A stretch of 64,000 bases of DNA from Hyalella azteca (taxonomy: Eukaryota > Arthropoda > Malacostraca > Amphipoda > Hyalellidae): contig NW_025930402.1 in NCBI RefSeq assembly GCF_000764305.2, forward strand, positions 8,637 through 72,636, written 5' to 3'. Below are positions 21,511-33,890 of the stretch, one piece after another (position 1 is the stretch's first letter; every line of letters starts with the position of its first letter). The position numbers and the translations under genes were made by a program. The notes under the pieces are model-generated. The model made no database searches, was not told where the DNA came from, and saw nothing but the letters and a program-made list of their open reading frames with translations.

Positions 21511-21684
21511 TTTTCATTGCTATTAAATTATGGATGTTCGTCGAGACGGTGAGGCGGCTGTGTGTTCCCCAATTCCCCAAAAGCGGTAATTTTATAATAC
21601 AAGATTTAAAGTCAGTCATAATTGTAGATGAGGAACAGAAACCGTATCTGCTACAGGCAGTTGAAAATCCAGACAAAAAAAATT

Positions 21685-22378
21685 GGCTGTCTGGCAATAA
21701 AAACCTAATTACCGTCCATTAATTGTTGAGGTTGAGACCAATTTTTTGTTCATTTGTTTCAACAGAATATTTTTTGTACATTTGAAATTTGCAACTGCGC
21801 AGCGCATATAACTTGGACTAATATGAACGCTCTTATAGTATCGGAATGGATATAGAAAACTGAATATATATATAATCTATTTCAGTCATCACTTTTTTTC
21901 TATTTGAGATGAAATATTATTGGTCTCTCTCTCGCTGTGGTAACGAAGCTTTCTGCTTCGTATTGATTGCCTCAGAGTTAGAGTGTAAGAATATTAATAT
22001 TACGTGACGCTACATTAGGAAAACATGAGCTTCAGAGCCCAAAAATTAGCAGTATCGCTGAGATGAAATTAATGGAGTGCGAATGCACTTCTTCGCATAA
22101 TCATGAAGTTGATATGATAACTTCAAGGGACGTACTTCGCTCGGTTATGTCGCCCCTGCCAATCGACGTCGTGAGGTGGTCTAGCAACTTATCACAACTC
22201 CTCGGCTATTCATGTTGCTTACCAAGACAACTTTACCCGCATGAAAGGCTCTTCCATCTGAGAGCTCGGCGAGTTCCCCTCTAATAGGCTTGACCAGCTG
22301 AACTGGTGCGCTTTAGGGGCTCTAATGAACCTTGGTTGGGAGACATGAAACGTTTGCGTAGAAGCGCTAGTACAATGT
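21685..22378. repeat. Dispersed repeat block B', copy 2
   Basis: Second copy of 14511-15198. It continues past the N junction of copy 1 into unrelated sequence (ACATACCATTATC), which shows that B and C are not obligatorily joined. Confidence 0.85.
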
Positions 22379-23545
22379 ACATACCATTATCTTATATCTC
22401 GTACCTTGCACACACGGATACATTTGGAAGTGGGCATATGAATTAGATTAGCATTCGTTGCGCGTCTCAAATAAAGACAAGGGTGAACTTACATTTTCCG
22501 AAAACTTCAGTTCTTTATAAGTCATTTAATTCTAGATTAAAAATTGAAGTGAAAGGACAAATCCACGCTTTAAAAGATTTATTAAGAATTAGTTTTTTTA
22601 TAGTTTCACTGTCTTGCATTAGAGCTAGGCGCCTGAGCACAAACTATGGCGATGAACATGGATTCAAACTACTCAACGAAAAGCTTGTTTCATTAATTTT
22701 GCGTTGAAGATGAAGATGAGGAATTTTATGGCACTTCTAATTTTACTAGCCAGAAAAATTACCTATCAAGCATAAAGAATTTTAATCAACAATAGACCCG
22801 TTATACAGTTAGAACAAGCATGCAAATATTGAAATATTCACTTGCTTGCTGAAAATAATCTTATTATTTTCGATGCCTATTTACTATTCGAGTGTGGTCC
22901 CTTATTCTCACCCGTTCCCTCACGTGATCCTTTCTCTCGACACTTGCTCTAATTGCCAGAGGCCTTTAGTTCTTTGCGACCCAAGGCCTTCACGACATCG
23001 TAACTTTTCTCTACTCGCTCATATTGTGGATTTTTCAGCTTACATCCGTTTCTTTCCTGGCTTGGCCCAACTCTCATGAGTGGCATTGGGTTCGGCGAAA
23101 GAAATTAGTCTCGCCGTCTCGCGGGGTTTCCCTCACTTGAACCTAATAAAACAAACTTGTAAGACTTGCACGCATCACGGGACGTGGAATTAAGCCTGAT
23201 GAGTGTCAGCAACAAAGTTTGCAAGGCTGCGAGCTACGACGAGAGTTTTAGGAGGCCTGAAATTCCTCAGGGAGCGTCAGTTACTGGATTATTTCACGAG
23301 CACCAATACTCTAGGCCGACTAGTCTGTTTCCAGGGTACATCTTGCAGCGCTTGCGTAGTATATCCGAACAAATTGGAAATTGTGAACAGTTTTACCGCG
23401 ATTCAACTTTGACCGAAAACATTAAGGAGCACCGGAATCATATAGTTACACAAATCAACAGAAATTGGTGGCGTCATCATCAGTCATGATTATTCATCAA
23501 TAGGAATTCAAGCAAAGAATCCCAGCTTTCCTGCAAAAATTCAGC
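22379..23545. other. Intergenic, nothing recognised
   Basis: Open frames up to 107 codons (23166-23489, +) without recognisable domains. No gene supported. Confidence 0.4.
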
Positions 23546-23547
23546 CT

Positions 23548-23880
23548 TCGATAAGTCGTCAAGTCTTACGTCGTTGTAACTAGAACGTCAAGTCTTCAGT
23601 TGCTGTAACTCAGTCAAATATTCTACCGCAGCAAGTCAAAATAAAAGGATTTTTAATCGTTGTATCTCAAACGTCTAGTCTCAGCTGTAACTCAAAATCA
23701 AGTGTCAGAGCGGTCCAACTACGAAGAAAAGACTTAGATCGTTGTAACTAAAAAAGGAAGTCTTTGATCGTTTTACTCAAACCTCTTAGATCGATCATGG
23801 ATCGCTGTGACTCAAACGCCAAATCTTAGATCGCTATGACTGGATCATCGAGTCTTTTATCGTTGTAATTCAATTTATCA
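23548..23880. repeat. Degenerate repeat, about 35-40 bp
   Basis: Roughly nine poorly conserved units built around AAGTCTTAGATCGTTGTAAC and TCAAA, drifting strongly in spacing. An old decayed minisatellite. Confidence 0.65.
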
Positions 23881-26069
23881 AAGTTATCAACGATATCGTA
23901 ATATTGGAAGCCAGCCTTCATGCGGGTCCCACAGAAATATTGCCTACACCCAAAAGCTCTGAACCGGTTTATTTTCAAATCCAGATCATGCTGTAACTTT
24001 TCTAGAATCTTTCCTCATGTTGATGGGATTAGTCAACAGAGAACTACTAAATAAGTTTATTTGACTTTGTGCAAGAACATACAAAGAGATTATAATTGTT
24101 AGATGGTATGCAAATGTCAGAAATTACTCTTTCCGTCTATCGATTTTTATTGTCTCATCATGCCCGAAGTTTTCGTTCATCATTTCATGACAACAAACAT
24201 AATTGTCATATTTACTCATTTTATATTCTATATTTTTAATAAATTCCCCTTTGGGCACTTGTTTTAAGACCGCACTGGAAACATCTATACATACATATAA
24301 CTTTGCTCGGGAATGTATCGAGATGTTATATAAGTGCTTCTGAAATTTTATTCCTGTGAATTTAATTCTGAATGCGGAAAACTGCTTCAGTACATATGAC
24401 GATGTAAGTCATATTGGAGATATATGTTAATATGGGTTAGAGTATTTTCTTGTGGAAATTACTCCATTGTGAAAATTTTTAGTGACGTTTAGGTTAGCTG
24501 TTAGCTCATATAGGTATCTCGGGGCATGTGACAGTAAATATATATAATTAAGTTCATTAACAAACGATAAATTACTTTTTAAAACTTAAGGGAATGGAAA
24601 GCTGAGAGCTCAACGTTAAGTGTGGGTTTGAACGGATCACTTCTTTGAATAACATATGTTAAATTTTATAATTATTGGCATTGTCTGGGGTGATGGCTTC
24701 AGGATGGTGGAATCTGGGATAAGTTGTATCTCAAATTTGAAAGGTTATCTCTCCCTGGCAACGTTGTGTTTAGCTGTTAATGCATTATTATCTACACGTC
24801 GTATGAGACTGCTAGCGAGATATGTTTTCACTAAGCAGAATGAAGAGGGTCTTATTATTTTAACAAGAACCGAGACTACCGCAGTTACCGAGCTTCGAAG
24901 TATATATTTATAGAGTAGAACAAATTTACACTGTGAAATCTTTCTAAAATTTATTCGCACCATGAAAAACTATCTATTTTCATGCTTCATGCCAGCTGGA
25001 AATGCTGTATTATTTTATAAAGGAAACCTTCATCCACCAGTTCGGAGTAGCGGCTATTTCCTTCAATCAACCCATCGATTCTGCGCCGCTGCATGTTCAT
25101 CAAAGGGCCGTAGAAAAAAGGCTGCTTGTTATAATTGATTGCCAGAAAACGAGAGTGAAAATTTCGTCATGCTCCTGCTCACTTGAAATTCGTTCACGCC
25201 ATCGATTCATGAATAGCATCTGCATATCAAAAGGTTAGGCATAAACATAAACTCGAATGAAAACTACGCTTTGATGGAAAACAAACATGGCAGAGGGGAC
25301 GTGACGGAGGCATGTGGTCGCATCCATGCAGTGGGCGAACGCTCGTCGATGGTGCATTGTCATGCATAAAAAATCAAACAAATCGGCATCCGTGCGGATC
25401 GGAGCCCTTGCCAAAAAAATATTTGTACTTTCAATCACTAATCCGCAGTGTATTGAAATCAAATCCGAAATTTCTCCACTGCACGATAATACTAACCATG
25501 ATTACTTTTTATTGCTATTACAGGAATCTGACACATAAATTGCAGTTACGTGTAAATAGCTTTTAAACTTTTTTCTAGAGTGTTGAATTGCTTAAAGTTG
25601 ATTTTTTACCATTATTATGTCGTGTTTTAAGTTGAAGATTTCAGTGCAGTTACGAGTGAATTTGTCGACTCAAGCGCCGTTGACGGTAGCGCTGATGCAT
25701 GTAGCTGCTATCTGAGTATAGGCTAGCTACAGTTGAGCTAAAAATATACCTAGAGAGCGTAAGTCGACTTTTCTAAATCACATTTCCTGAGTCCTTGATA
25801 TGCTAATTTCATCGAAAAATACTGATTGGCACTTTTTTATTTCTGACACTTCCGCCTTTGTTGTAAGGTCATCACTGGAGCAACATGGGTAGTGATGGCA
25901 CGCCATATCCCCCAAGGCAGATTTTCCAAAGAAGCTAGCCAGTTTTCCTATAGTTCATGTAGGACAACAAGCAAAGTTAGGGCATCATGAATCAGAACTT
26001 TGCGAGAAGGCGAGTTGAAGCTGTGAGGAATAGTTCGAGCGTGACTACCGACTTCAAAGATAATATGCC
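23881..26069. other. Intergenic, nothing recognised
   Basis: AT-rich; no supported coding region, RNA gene or element. Confidence 0.4.
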
Positions 26070-26159
26070 AAACAAGCCGTTCACCAGTCGCGCGTGTGTA
26101 AACACAGCTCGAGTTTACAAACCTCTGAGAAATTAATAACATTTTATTAGTTGTAGTAA

Positions 26160-26270
26160 TTAACTATATATTAGTTTATATATATTTTTTATAGTATATA
26201 TAATAATATATATATATATATATATATATTATAAACTAATATATATATTAGTTTATATAATAACAATAAC
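26160..26270. repeat. TA-rich palindromic tract
   Basis: (TA)n with the unit ATTAGTTTATAT in both orientations, forming an AT-rich hairpin. Confidence 0.8.
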
Positions 26271-26982
26271 GTTACACGTTTCAAGCGTAACGTTAAGCAG
26301 AAAATCACAAATTGTCCATGACACTATTGCTTGTTGAGAACATGAACTGAATTGAAAAGATGAAAATCTAGATATATGAATTCTTAATTTCAATTTTTGT
26401 TTATGACCATTTCAGGAACACAATTGTGGCTACGGTGTCCAGTAACAGCAATACACTTGCAGTCATGCGCGAGGCAATTAAATATTGAACCTCCGTAAGA
26501 ATGTTATAAAATGCCTGCCTGTTGTCCCGTTTAATAATAAGCAACAGCACGTAGGTGGTTCGCATTCTAACATCTGATATTTTATTTTCTGAAAACATGG
26601 TTACATTTTGCAAACAAATAAATGCCTATGCATGTTGAAAAAGATACGATATGATTTTTTGTAAAACCAGGGACAACGCCAAGCAAGTTCACCATATCTT
26701 CTATACGAAAACGTTTCGGATACCAGATCCATCATCAGTTCATAAGATATATATGCAATTTAGGTACAATCAGAACAAAAAAATCGAAACGCATAGATTT
26801 CGTGTACCTTTTGATTTCCTATTCTGATTGTGCTTATATTCTATGTATCTTTTGAATTGAAGACAGCGCTGGTCTCCGAAAGTTTTCATTGCAGATAAGG
26901 TAAACTTGCTTGGCATTGTCTTATGCTTTTGAATTCTTCATGAACTTGCGAGTTATGCAGACCAATCATTTGAATTTATTTT

Positions 26983-27108
26983 CAGCGCATTTCTCATTTT
27001 TGGAAAAAATGCGCTATTGTGCTCGTCATGACCGTCCGTCCGTGACTTCACGTCACGGACGGACGAGAAAAATGCGCTCTCCGTCACTCACTGCAGTGAG
27101 TACTGATC
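26983..27108. mobile_element. Foldback insertion in block C' (AGCGCATTT ends)
   Basis: Absent from block C. It carries AGCGCATTTCTC and AAAAATGCGCT in inverse orientation. The centre is a hairpin of CCGTCCGTCCGTGACTTCAC facing its inverse, and near the right end is the palindrome CTCACTGCAGTGAG. An inverted, expanded relative lies at 54362-54555. Confidence 0.7.
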
Positions 27109-27866
27109 TAATTTTTGTTTTATCATTCAGTCACTCGCAGGTTTTTTATTTAGTGTATTCGCGTATACATCTCTGAGGCCATTGTTTGACATAAATTACA
27201 TGTAAAAATCTATATAAATTTCATTCTACGAGTTCTTCAAATTTAACCCGGTATACGACCCGAGTTTAGAAGAACAGATCTTGAGCGGCGAATGTCTCCC
27301 AAAGCCACTAAAGTTTACGTAAATAACCATAATTAACTAAGATAATTGTTGCACCTGTTCAATTTTCTATGATAAAATTTTATCAAGATTTCCATTGAGT
27401 CCAAACCCAAATCGACTCGAGTGCAGCGATTGTCGAATTCATTATAGAGCCTGCCCTCTAATTTGAAATTCCTGAGTCTTATGCTTCAAGAGATTCAATC
27501 GCAGGAGCTCGAACTGAAATGAAATTCTGCGCGCCAAGTGGGCGCTGCTCAATGGGCGCCAGTGAATGGGCCGAGGGCCCTCGACTACGTTGCCCGGCCC
27601 AATACAGACGCCATGGGCCTCACAATGTGCAGCCACATACGCTGAATTTTAATCAAGATCAAGCGCACCCTTGCCGGCCTAATTACGGATCATGCGTACA
27701 AAATTGACTGCGTCTCGACAGTCAAGCGCCTGGCCAAGGGTGGATCAACTTTTCTGGCCAACGAACGCAAGACTCGGCGCAGCGGCTCCAGTGTTAAAAA
27801 TTGATAGTAAATGAACGCGATAGGGAGCCGGGGAAAACAATGCAGAGCTTTAGAAATACAGTGCAT

Positions 27867-28050
27867 GGGGTGTCAACAGTTTTTAAAGTTTCCTAAAAAC
27901 TTCCTTTTCAATTACACTTAGGCGTCGAATGATGATTCTGGATAAAAAAGAAACGATCGCATTTCTGAGATAAAAATCCATTTATTCTAACGTTTCGACT
28001 ATTTATACTTTAGCGGTCTATATAAAAATAAAGTCCGATTTATTATTTCT
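27867..28050. mobile_element. 184-bp insertion with 14-bp target-site duplication
   Basis: Block C reads through this point without interruption. In C' the 14 bases GAAATACAGTGCAT (27853-27866) recur as GAAATACAGTGTAT (28051-28064), flanking the insert. A duplication of this length suggests retroposition (SINE or LINE-like). No polymerase III boxes or coding sequence were recognised inside. Confidence 0.72.
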
Positions 28051-28117
28051 GAAATACAGTGTATGATAAAAACACTTGGTGTTATTGAGCTGCATTTCTA
28101 AATAACCGTTAATTATG

Positions 28118-28750
28118 GAGAATAAGGTGATTGCAAATGAAGTAGCAGTTATTCTACGTTAAAAGACCTTAAGAATTACAAAACCTGGCTTGGCATTTCG
28201 TTACTTTAAGCACGGGGTAATTAATGAAAATTTGGAAAGTGAAAATTGAATACTGTACACAGCGTACAGCAATTAGATCTAATTTATTGTTGTATTGATA
28301 CTGCACAGTTTGTTTACGCTCGCAAGGCAGCAAGTGAGCTTCATTGTTTAGTTTATGCTTGCACCCCAAAATTTATTTTATTTTCGGCTAACTGCCTCAT
28401 TGCGAGAGGTTCGTTAAGCGCTTGCTTGTAAAGAACAAGTTGACGACGCTGTCAGCATTGAACTTGAAGTCAGGATGTAAAAGCTTGGGCAGAAAGTATC
28501 AGGATAAATCTAAAAGAAAATCATGACGTCCTAACGAGCAGCTCTGCTTTCAAGCTTCTCCTGAAACTCAATAAAGAGGAAAGTTGCGCCCAGCGCGTGT
28601 TTCCTCGTAGAGTTTGCGTCCGTTCGTTCGCTTCTGCATGGACTGTAGGACGAGCTTCTTTTTGGGGCCCAGTTTTGGGCTGACGCCGTAACTTGTGTGA
28701 GCAGCGGGGTAACGAGGCGAGCCTGCTTCGTTACCGTGACCAGCGCGACC
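28118..28750. other. Intergenic, nothing recognised
   Basis: No supported feature; short open frames only. Confidence 0.4.
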
Positions 28751-28754
28751 AGGT

Positions 28755-29370
28755 AGTGGTCATCTGGTGGTGACTTGGGGGTGATTTATAGGGGACTTTG
28801 TGGTCATCTGGTGGTGACTTGTGGGAGACTTGGGGGTAATTTATAGGGGACTTTGTGGTCATCTGGTGGTAACTTGTGGGGACTTGGGGGTAATTTATAG
28901 GGGACTTTGTGGTCATCTGGTGGTGACTTGTAGGGGACTTGGGGGTAATTTATAGGGGACTTTGTGGTCATCTGGTGGCGACTTGTGGGAGACTTGGGGG
29001 TGATTTATAGGGGACTTGGTGGTTATCTGAGTGGCGACTTGTGGGAGGCTTGGGGGTGAAATAAAGGGGATTTGGAGGTCATCTGGGTAGTGACTTGTGG
29101 GAGACTTGGGGGTGATTTATAGGAGACTTGGGAGTCATTTGGGAGGTGACTTGGGGGTGATTAATAGGGGACTTGGGGGTTAACTGGGTGGCGACTTGGA
29201 GGTGACTTGGTGGTCATCTGGGTGGTGACTTAAGGGTGACTTGGAAGTGATTAAAAGGTGACTTGGGGGTCATCTATAGGTGGCGACTTAGGATTGACTT
29301 GGCAGTTATCTGAGTGGTGACTTGGGGTAACTGGCTGGTTAAGTGGGGGTAATCTGTCTGGTAACTTTTA
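28755..29370. repeat. G-rich minisatellite, about 54-55 bp unit
   Basis: About eleven progressively diverging units containing TGGTCATCTGGTGGTGACTT, GGGGGTAATTTATAGGGGAC or variants. The left units are nearly identical and spaced about 54 bp apart, while the right units are shorter and degenerate. Frequent runs of three to five G on the plus strand could form G-quadruplexes. Confidence 0.9.
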
Positions 29371-32115
29371 TCCAATTGAGTAAAGACTTGGGAATGACTT
29401 AAGTTTCCTCTTGGTGTTGACCGCGGTGATTATCTGGGTGGTTTGGATTTGGATGATGATATGATCAGTTTTGATCGTCTGATGGAGCGGGTCTCTGGAA
29501 CGTAATGTGTTCAATGAAGATATGACGAATTTCCTTGGCGCTTTCTTTGTTTATAAATTCTTGGTGAAATTGCAATTTAAGCAGACTTATATTATACGAA
29601 CGTTATTAAGTTCATTAAGCATTATCACGCAATGTGCGTAAGAAAGGAGAGAACTTCAAATTAATCAGTGCAGTTTATGACACCAAAAATATGTAATTTT
29701 TACAAGTTAAGTCGGTGTTTAGATTAAAAAGATAGCAGTTCAAAAGTACTTTCAATTGATCCCTAAATAAGTTATTTAATTATCACTAACGAAGATCACA
29801 TTCAAAATTCCTTGTGAACAAACGACCTTGTTACTTTAATTCCTTTCATCCCAACAGCAAAGCCGTTGCTGCACGTCAGGAGGGAACCGTCATGTCGAGC
29901 GCCCCAGTTTAATTAAGAAGCCTTATAGGTGCGGTAAAGTCACCAATGGCACCGAAATGTTCTTCTCCAGCACGCCCATCTGATTAGTATTATCTTGAAG
30001 GCTGAGCGAAAATTAAAGCTGCGATCCCCGCTGTGTTACCATCACAGGCGTTCATATTGCTGACGAAGCCTGAATTTCAAGCAGACAAAATGGCATTCCA
30101 TGCATAAAAACAAGACGCTTTGCTACGTGTAATTTGAAAAAGTGAAAGAGCTCGTGGAATCCAGAGACTGTCATGGCATTTTTCACGCTGTTTTTTCTTC
30201 AGGGAACGGTGTGTTGTGTTTGGAAAACTTTCCAACTAATTGCAAGCTTCCAGCCAGTGTTGTGCTGCCCTCAGCTTCCAATAAATATACCACTACTGAC
30301 TTTTATGAAGCGCTTTGCCATTATTGAATTTAGGTCTCGGCTCAGACGCTCCCGAAGGCCTGAATACGCATGTATATATTCAAGTTTGATATGGTCGTGA
30401 ATTTTAAACAAATCTAAAGTTGGGAGCATCGCAGCTAATGTCGCCTTAAGAAAAAACATAAATCGGTTCATGAATTTCTTACTGAAATTACTCTTGTCAT
30501 AATTTTCTCGCTTTGAATATTAAACATTCCGAAATAGAATGAAATGAAAAATGGTATAACTGGCCATTGCTTGGAACAAAACAACCTTATTCCATTCGAA
30601 AATCTCAATATTTATTTCTTATCCAATATAAAGAAAGCAAAGCAAGAAAGATATATGGCGTGTTACGAACCGTTTAAAAATTATCACTATAAAAATAACA
30701 GCTAAGCACTTTATATAAAAAAGTACATCTTAAGCATCTTCATTCTTTGGCCACTCTAAAATCTTCAACTTCAACAAATCGTGTGTCCAAGTAACCTCTT
30801 CATGGCTCGACAATCTAATGTTTCTCCCTAAACACGGGAATAGCCTCCACGCATTCCGACTCTAAAATCTTCGTAGAGTTAAAATAGACAATTTCCCGGA
30901 ACGTAACCACAGTTCAACAACTCTCTACGAAGTTTCCTGCATGAAAAAACCTGAATTGAAGCGAGAGGGTCGATTGAAGAGCAATTATAGAGCGCCCATA
31001 ACAAGGTTACTTCATCATTGCACTAATCTCCGAACATTAGGCTTGAGCAGACCATTAAGCCGTGCCATTAGAACTGATCAAATGACCTCCACAGCGGACT
31101 GGCCGAGACGTCACCCTAGGGACCAGTGGTATTGGGCCTAGGCTTTCCATCAGGAATTTCAAGTAGGCCGTAAGCCAGATTCTCATAAGTAAATATGATA
31201 TCGTTAATGTCATAGCTAATTGTGCAAATGTAGATAGATTATTGGACAATCTTGTGGGCCGCATCATCAGTACCAAGAACTGTGATCATGCATGGAAGAA
31301 ATCTCCTTCATCACAATATTTATATATTGAACATCTTTCCTTAGACTCGATCAGTATCTGAATTCAATAGATGTCTCTGTAATAGCGTACCGTTCACAAT
31401 TTATTTTATGCGCGCATGAACTGTGGCCGTTGCCTAAAATATTCCATATTAGAAATATTTTGTCTGTTGCGCCCACATCATGGACAGAATACATTTATAT
31501 ATAAAGCAAAGATCCATGTATAGGATTTGTTAATCGCGTACGTGTTAATATCTGCTTGTTCTCTGGCTGCTATAGAAGTCAATAACTTGTCGATGGAAAA
31601 CTTAACGAGCATTCAGCAATTACAATAATAAACAATGAAAAATTATATAAATGAGATATTCTTGTATGCAAAAAAAATGTTACAGGGCAACAATATGGTT
31701 TGTCTTGAATTTCTGTGATTCAGAAAAAATATTACATTCCTGATTAGGCATATAATGCATCAAGTGGGGACATTCGTAATTCTACCCTGCGCCAAACCAT
31801 CTGTGCGATGAAATCCCGCATTCCTTTTTACTGGAAACTAAGAACTCGTTATCAGAAACTGTGACGACCACGTTTTGAAGCAACACAATTCAACATCTCT
31901 GCTCTGATCGGTTGCCTGAGACTAAGAACGTTCTAATAAGAACGACTGCGACGGTTGTCATCGCAGTGTACAAAATAACTCGATTACTACTTTGATCCAA
32001 CGACGCGTGTTGTTCCCAGAGCATCCCTCGCCGCGGTTTTAGGTACGTTGCGATGCTGAGGCGTCGAGGATGCCGCTACTCAGAGATGCTATAGGGATAC
32101 GCATCGAGGACGCCG
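29371..32115. other. Intergenic, no supported gene
   Basis: Sequence composition resembles intron or intergenic DNA. No domain-bearing open frame, RNA gene or clear repeat recognised. Confidence 0.4.
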
Positions 32116-32307
32116 TTAGAATAGAATAGAATAGAAGTGTCGGCACTGAAGAATTAGGCCCATGGCCTGTTGCCGATTCTTGAACTTTTCGTGACTTGAT
32201 TCACAAGGGATCCGGCCTTTTGAACAAATCTTCCTATAACTGACGATTGATTGAGATAGCTGCTGGACTTATTGCCTGGTCCGTAATTTGCTAGGCATTT
32301 TGAGACA
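32116..32307 (-). mobile_element. Second LINE 3' end of the same family, strongly 5'-truncated
   Basis: The same sequence as the 3' part of the element at 18083-18490, with a tail of about three TATTC units at 32117-32135. Only the last eight or so codons (…N-L-R-T-R-Q-stop) remain before truncation at about 32307. Confidence 0.85.
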
Positions 32308-33399
32308 GTAGCCGTTGACACGAGATCCTGTCAAATGGTATCAAGGCAGCTTCTACAAGTTTCCGCACGACAGTGGCTGTAATTTCGACCATTCCTCTTG
32401 AGGTCATAAGTTGTATGATTTCGCCAGTTCATGGACGTGAAGTATGTTGGGAATTAGAACTGCATACAAACTTTTTGGCAATTGCAATTACAATCGGTTT
32501 GAAAGGCATCTAACCTTATATCACGAGCCGGGGTTTTGCATTTTAAAACCTGGCATTGCCAGGTTTTAGGCTTAAATAAGCAAGTAAATCTGCCTCAGCG
32601 GAGTCGGCGAAGGGAATCTTGAGACAGACCGAGACACAACACACGTCCCAAAATATAGCTGCACCAAACTCGGTGTTACATTCATGTAAGCAAAATTCAT
32701 ATAAAACATAGAAGTCTTATTAGTTCAATATTTCTGCCTTTGAGGTGCGATAATTTGTGTCCTTAAATATCACTAAATAATAACACCAAACAGTGGTGTT
32801 GGCAAGAAGTTTCAAATTAATAATATATCAAAAATTATATATATGGGCATGGAAATCCAATTAACTAATTAAATTGACTTAAGACCGCTCCATCACTATG
32901 TTATGTTATGTTAATTTAGTCGCAACACTAAACTCGATTCCAGACAAAATAAGTCTGAATAAATTATTTTTGTATGTTGACTCAATGCATGTTTGAACAG
33001 ATATATTACAAAATTCGTTATTTATAATGAACGCCCGAATGTCTGCTGCCAAAAATCGGTGGACTGACGGACTGTGTAACGAAGTCTTGATTTTCCAGGC
33101 CGGTACGTTTTTGTTCCACCTTGCATGGGAAAACCTCTAATGCGAGTTACGAATATAATGAGTTCAATTCTCTGGAATTCGAACAAACGCTTATGTGGAA
33201 GAAGGAAAAGTACCGAATCAATACGCTTCTTTTTATTACGTGTAGCTACAAACAGAAAATGCAAGATTTATACAAATTAAAATTTTTTAACTCCCACTGC
33301 CTATTTAAGCAAGAAGTGCTTAGCACATGTTGCTTTTGATTATTTCGAGTTTGAATAAGCTTTGATATACAACAAATTATTTTACGAATGCTCGAGATG
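32308..33399. other. 3' flank of the mucin-like gene
   Basis: On the minus strand, an AATAAA at 33232-33237 lies about 165 bases after the stop codon at 33400 and is a plausible polyadenylation signal. The rest, to the left, is AT-rich and unrecognised. Confidence 0.45.
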
Positions 33400-33890
33400 T
33401 CAGAATAAAGTCGATCTCGTTGAATTATTTAAATATTGTTCACCAGGTTGACACTCGGCGCTGTGTTGTGACGCGACGCGTCGGAGCTGCGCCGCCAGCA
33501 CTGCGGTCGACAGCGCGGCCCTGGTGCGGGCTGGGGAGGAGGACAGTTGGCGTAGAGCTTGTCTCAGGTCTGAGGGGGTCCAGTAAATAAGCGATAAAGC
33601 AGACACGGCACTTAAATTAATCAGGTTTCTATCCAACACTGATTGATTGAGATTAGTTATTGTTGAGATGGTAGACTCGGCAATACTGCTGTAAATGCTT
33701 GTGGTGACGTCAATGGTGTCCTCGACGAATTCGTAGAAGTGTCGACTGCGTAGGCAATCTTCTTTGGAAACCGAGTTGTTCAATGCAATTCTATCGACTT
33801 GGGTGAGGTATGCAGACGCGTTACTGAGGGCCTCCAGGCTCAATTCCAATTTTTTTCTATCGATTTTACTGCACGAAGAGTTGACGGCAA
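33400..33890 (-). CDS. Last exon of the mucin-like gene (C-terminus)
   Basis: After acceptor ATATTTCCAG the exon starts with two bases that complete a Val codon from the previous exon, then reads A-V-N-S-S-C-S-K-I-D-R-K-K-L-E-L-S and runs to TGA at 33400-33402. It adds 163 residues: mostly predicted helix, three cysteines, and sequons N-S-S, N-A-S, N-N-S, N-Q-S and N-S-T. It ends with a GC-rich, Arg/Ala-rich stretch. Like the rest of the C-terminal domain, it has no motif I can assign. Confidence 0.78.

Larger units (their letters stand above)
26070..28117. repeat. Dispersed repeat block C', copy 2
   Basis: Matches block C (15200-17803) from AAACAAGCCGTTCACCAGTC to the sequence around GTTAATTATG. 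Compared with copy 1 it lacks the 16246-17221 segment. It contains a (TA)-rich tract (26160-26270), a foldback insertion (about 26983-27108) and a 184-bp insertion (27867-28050). Confidence 0.85.
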
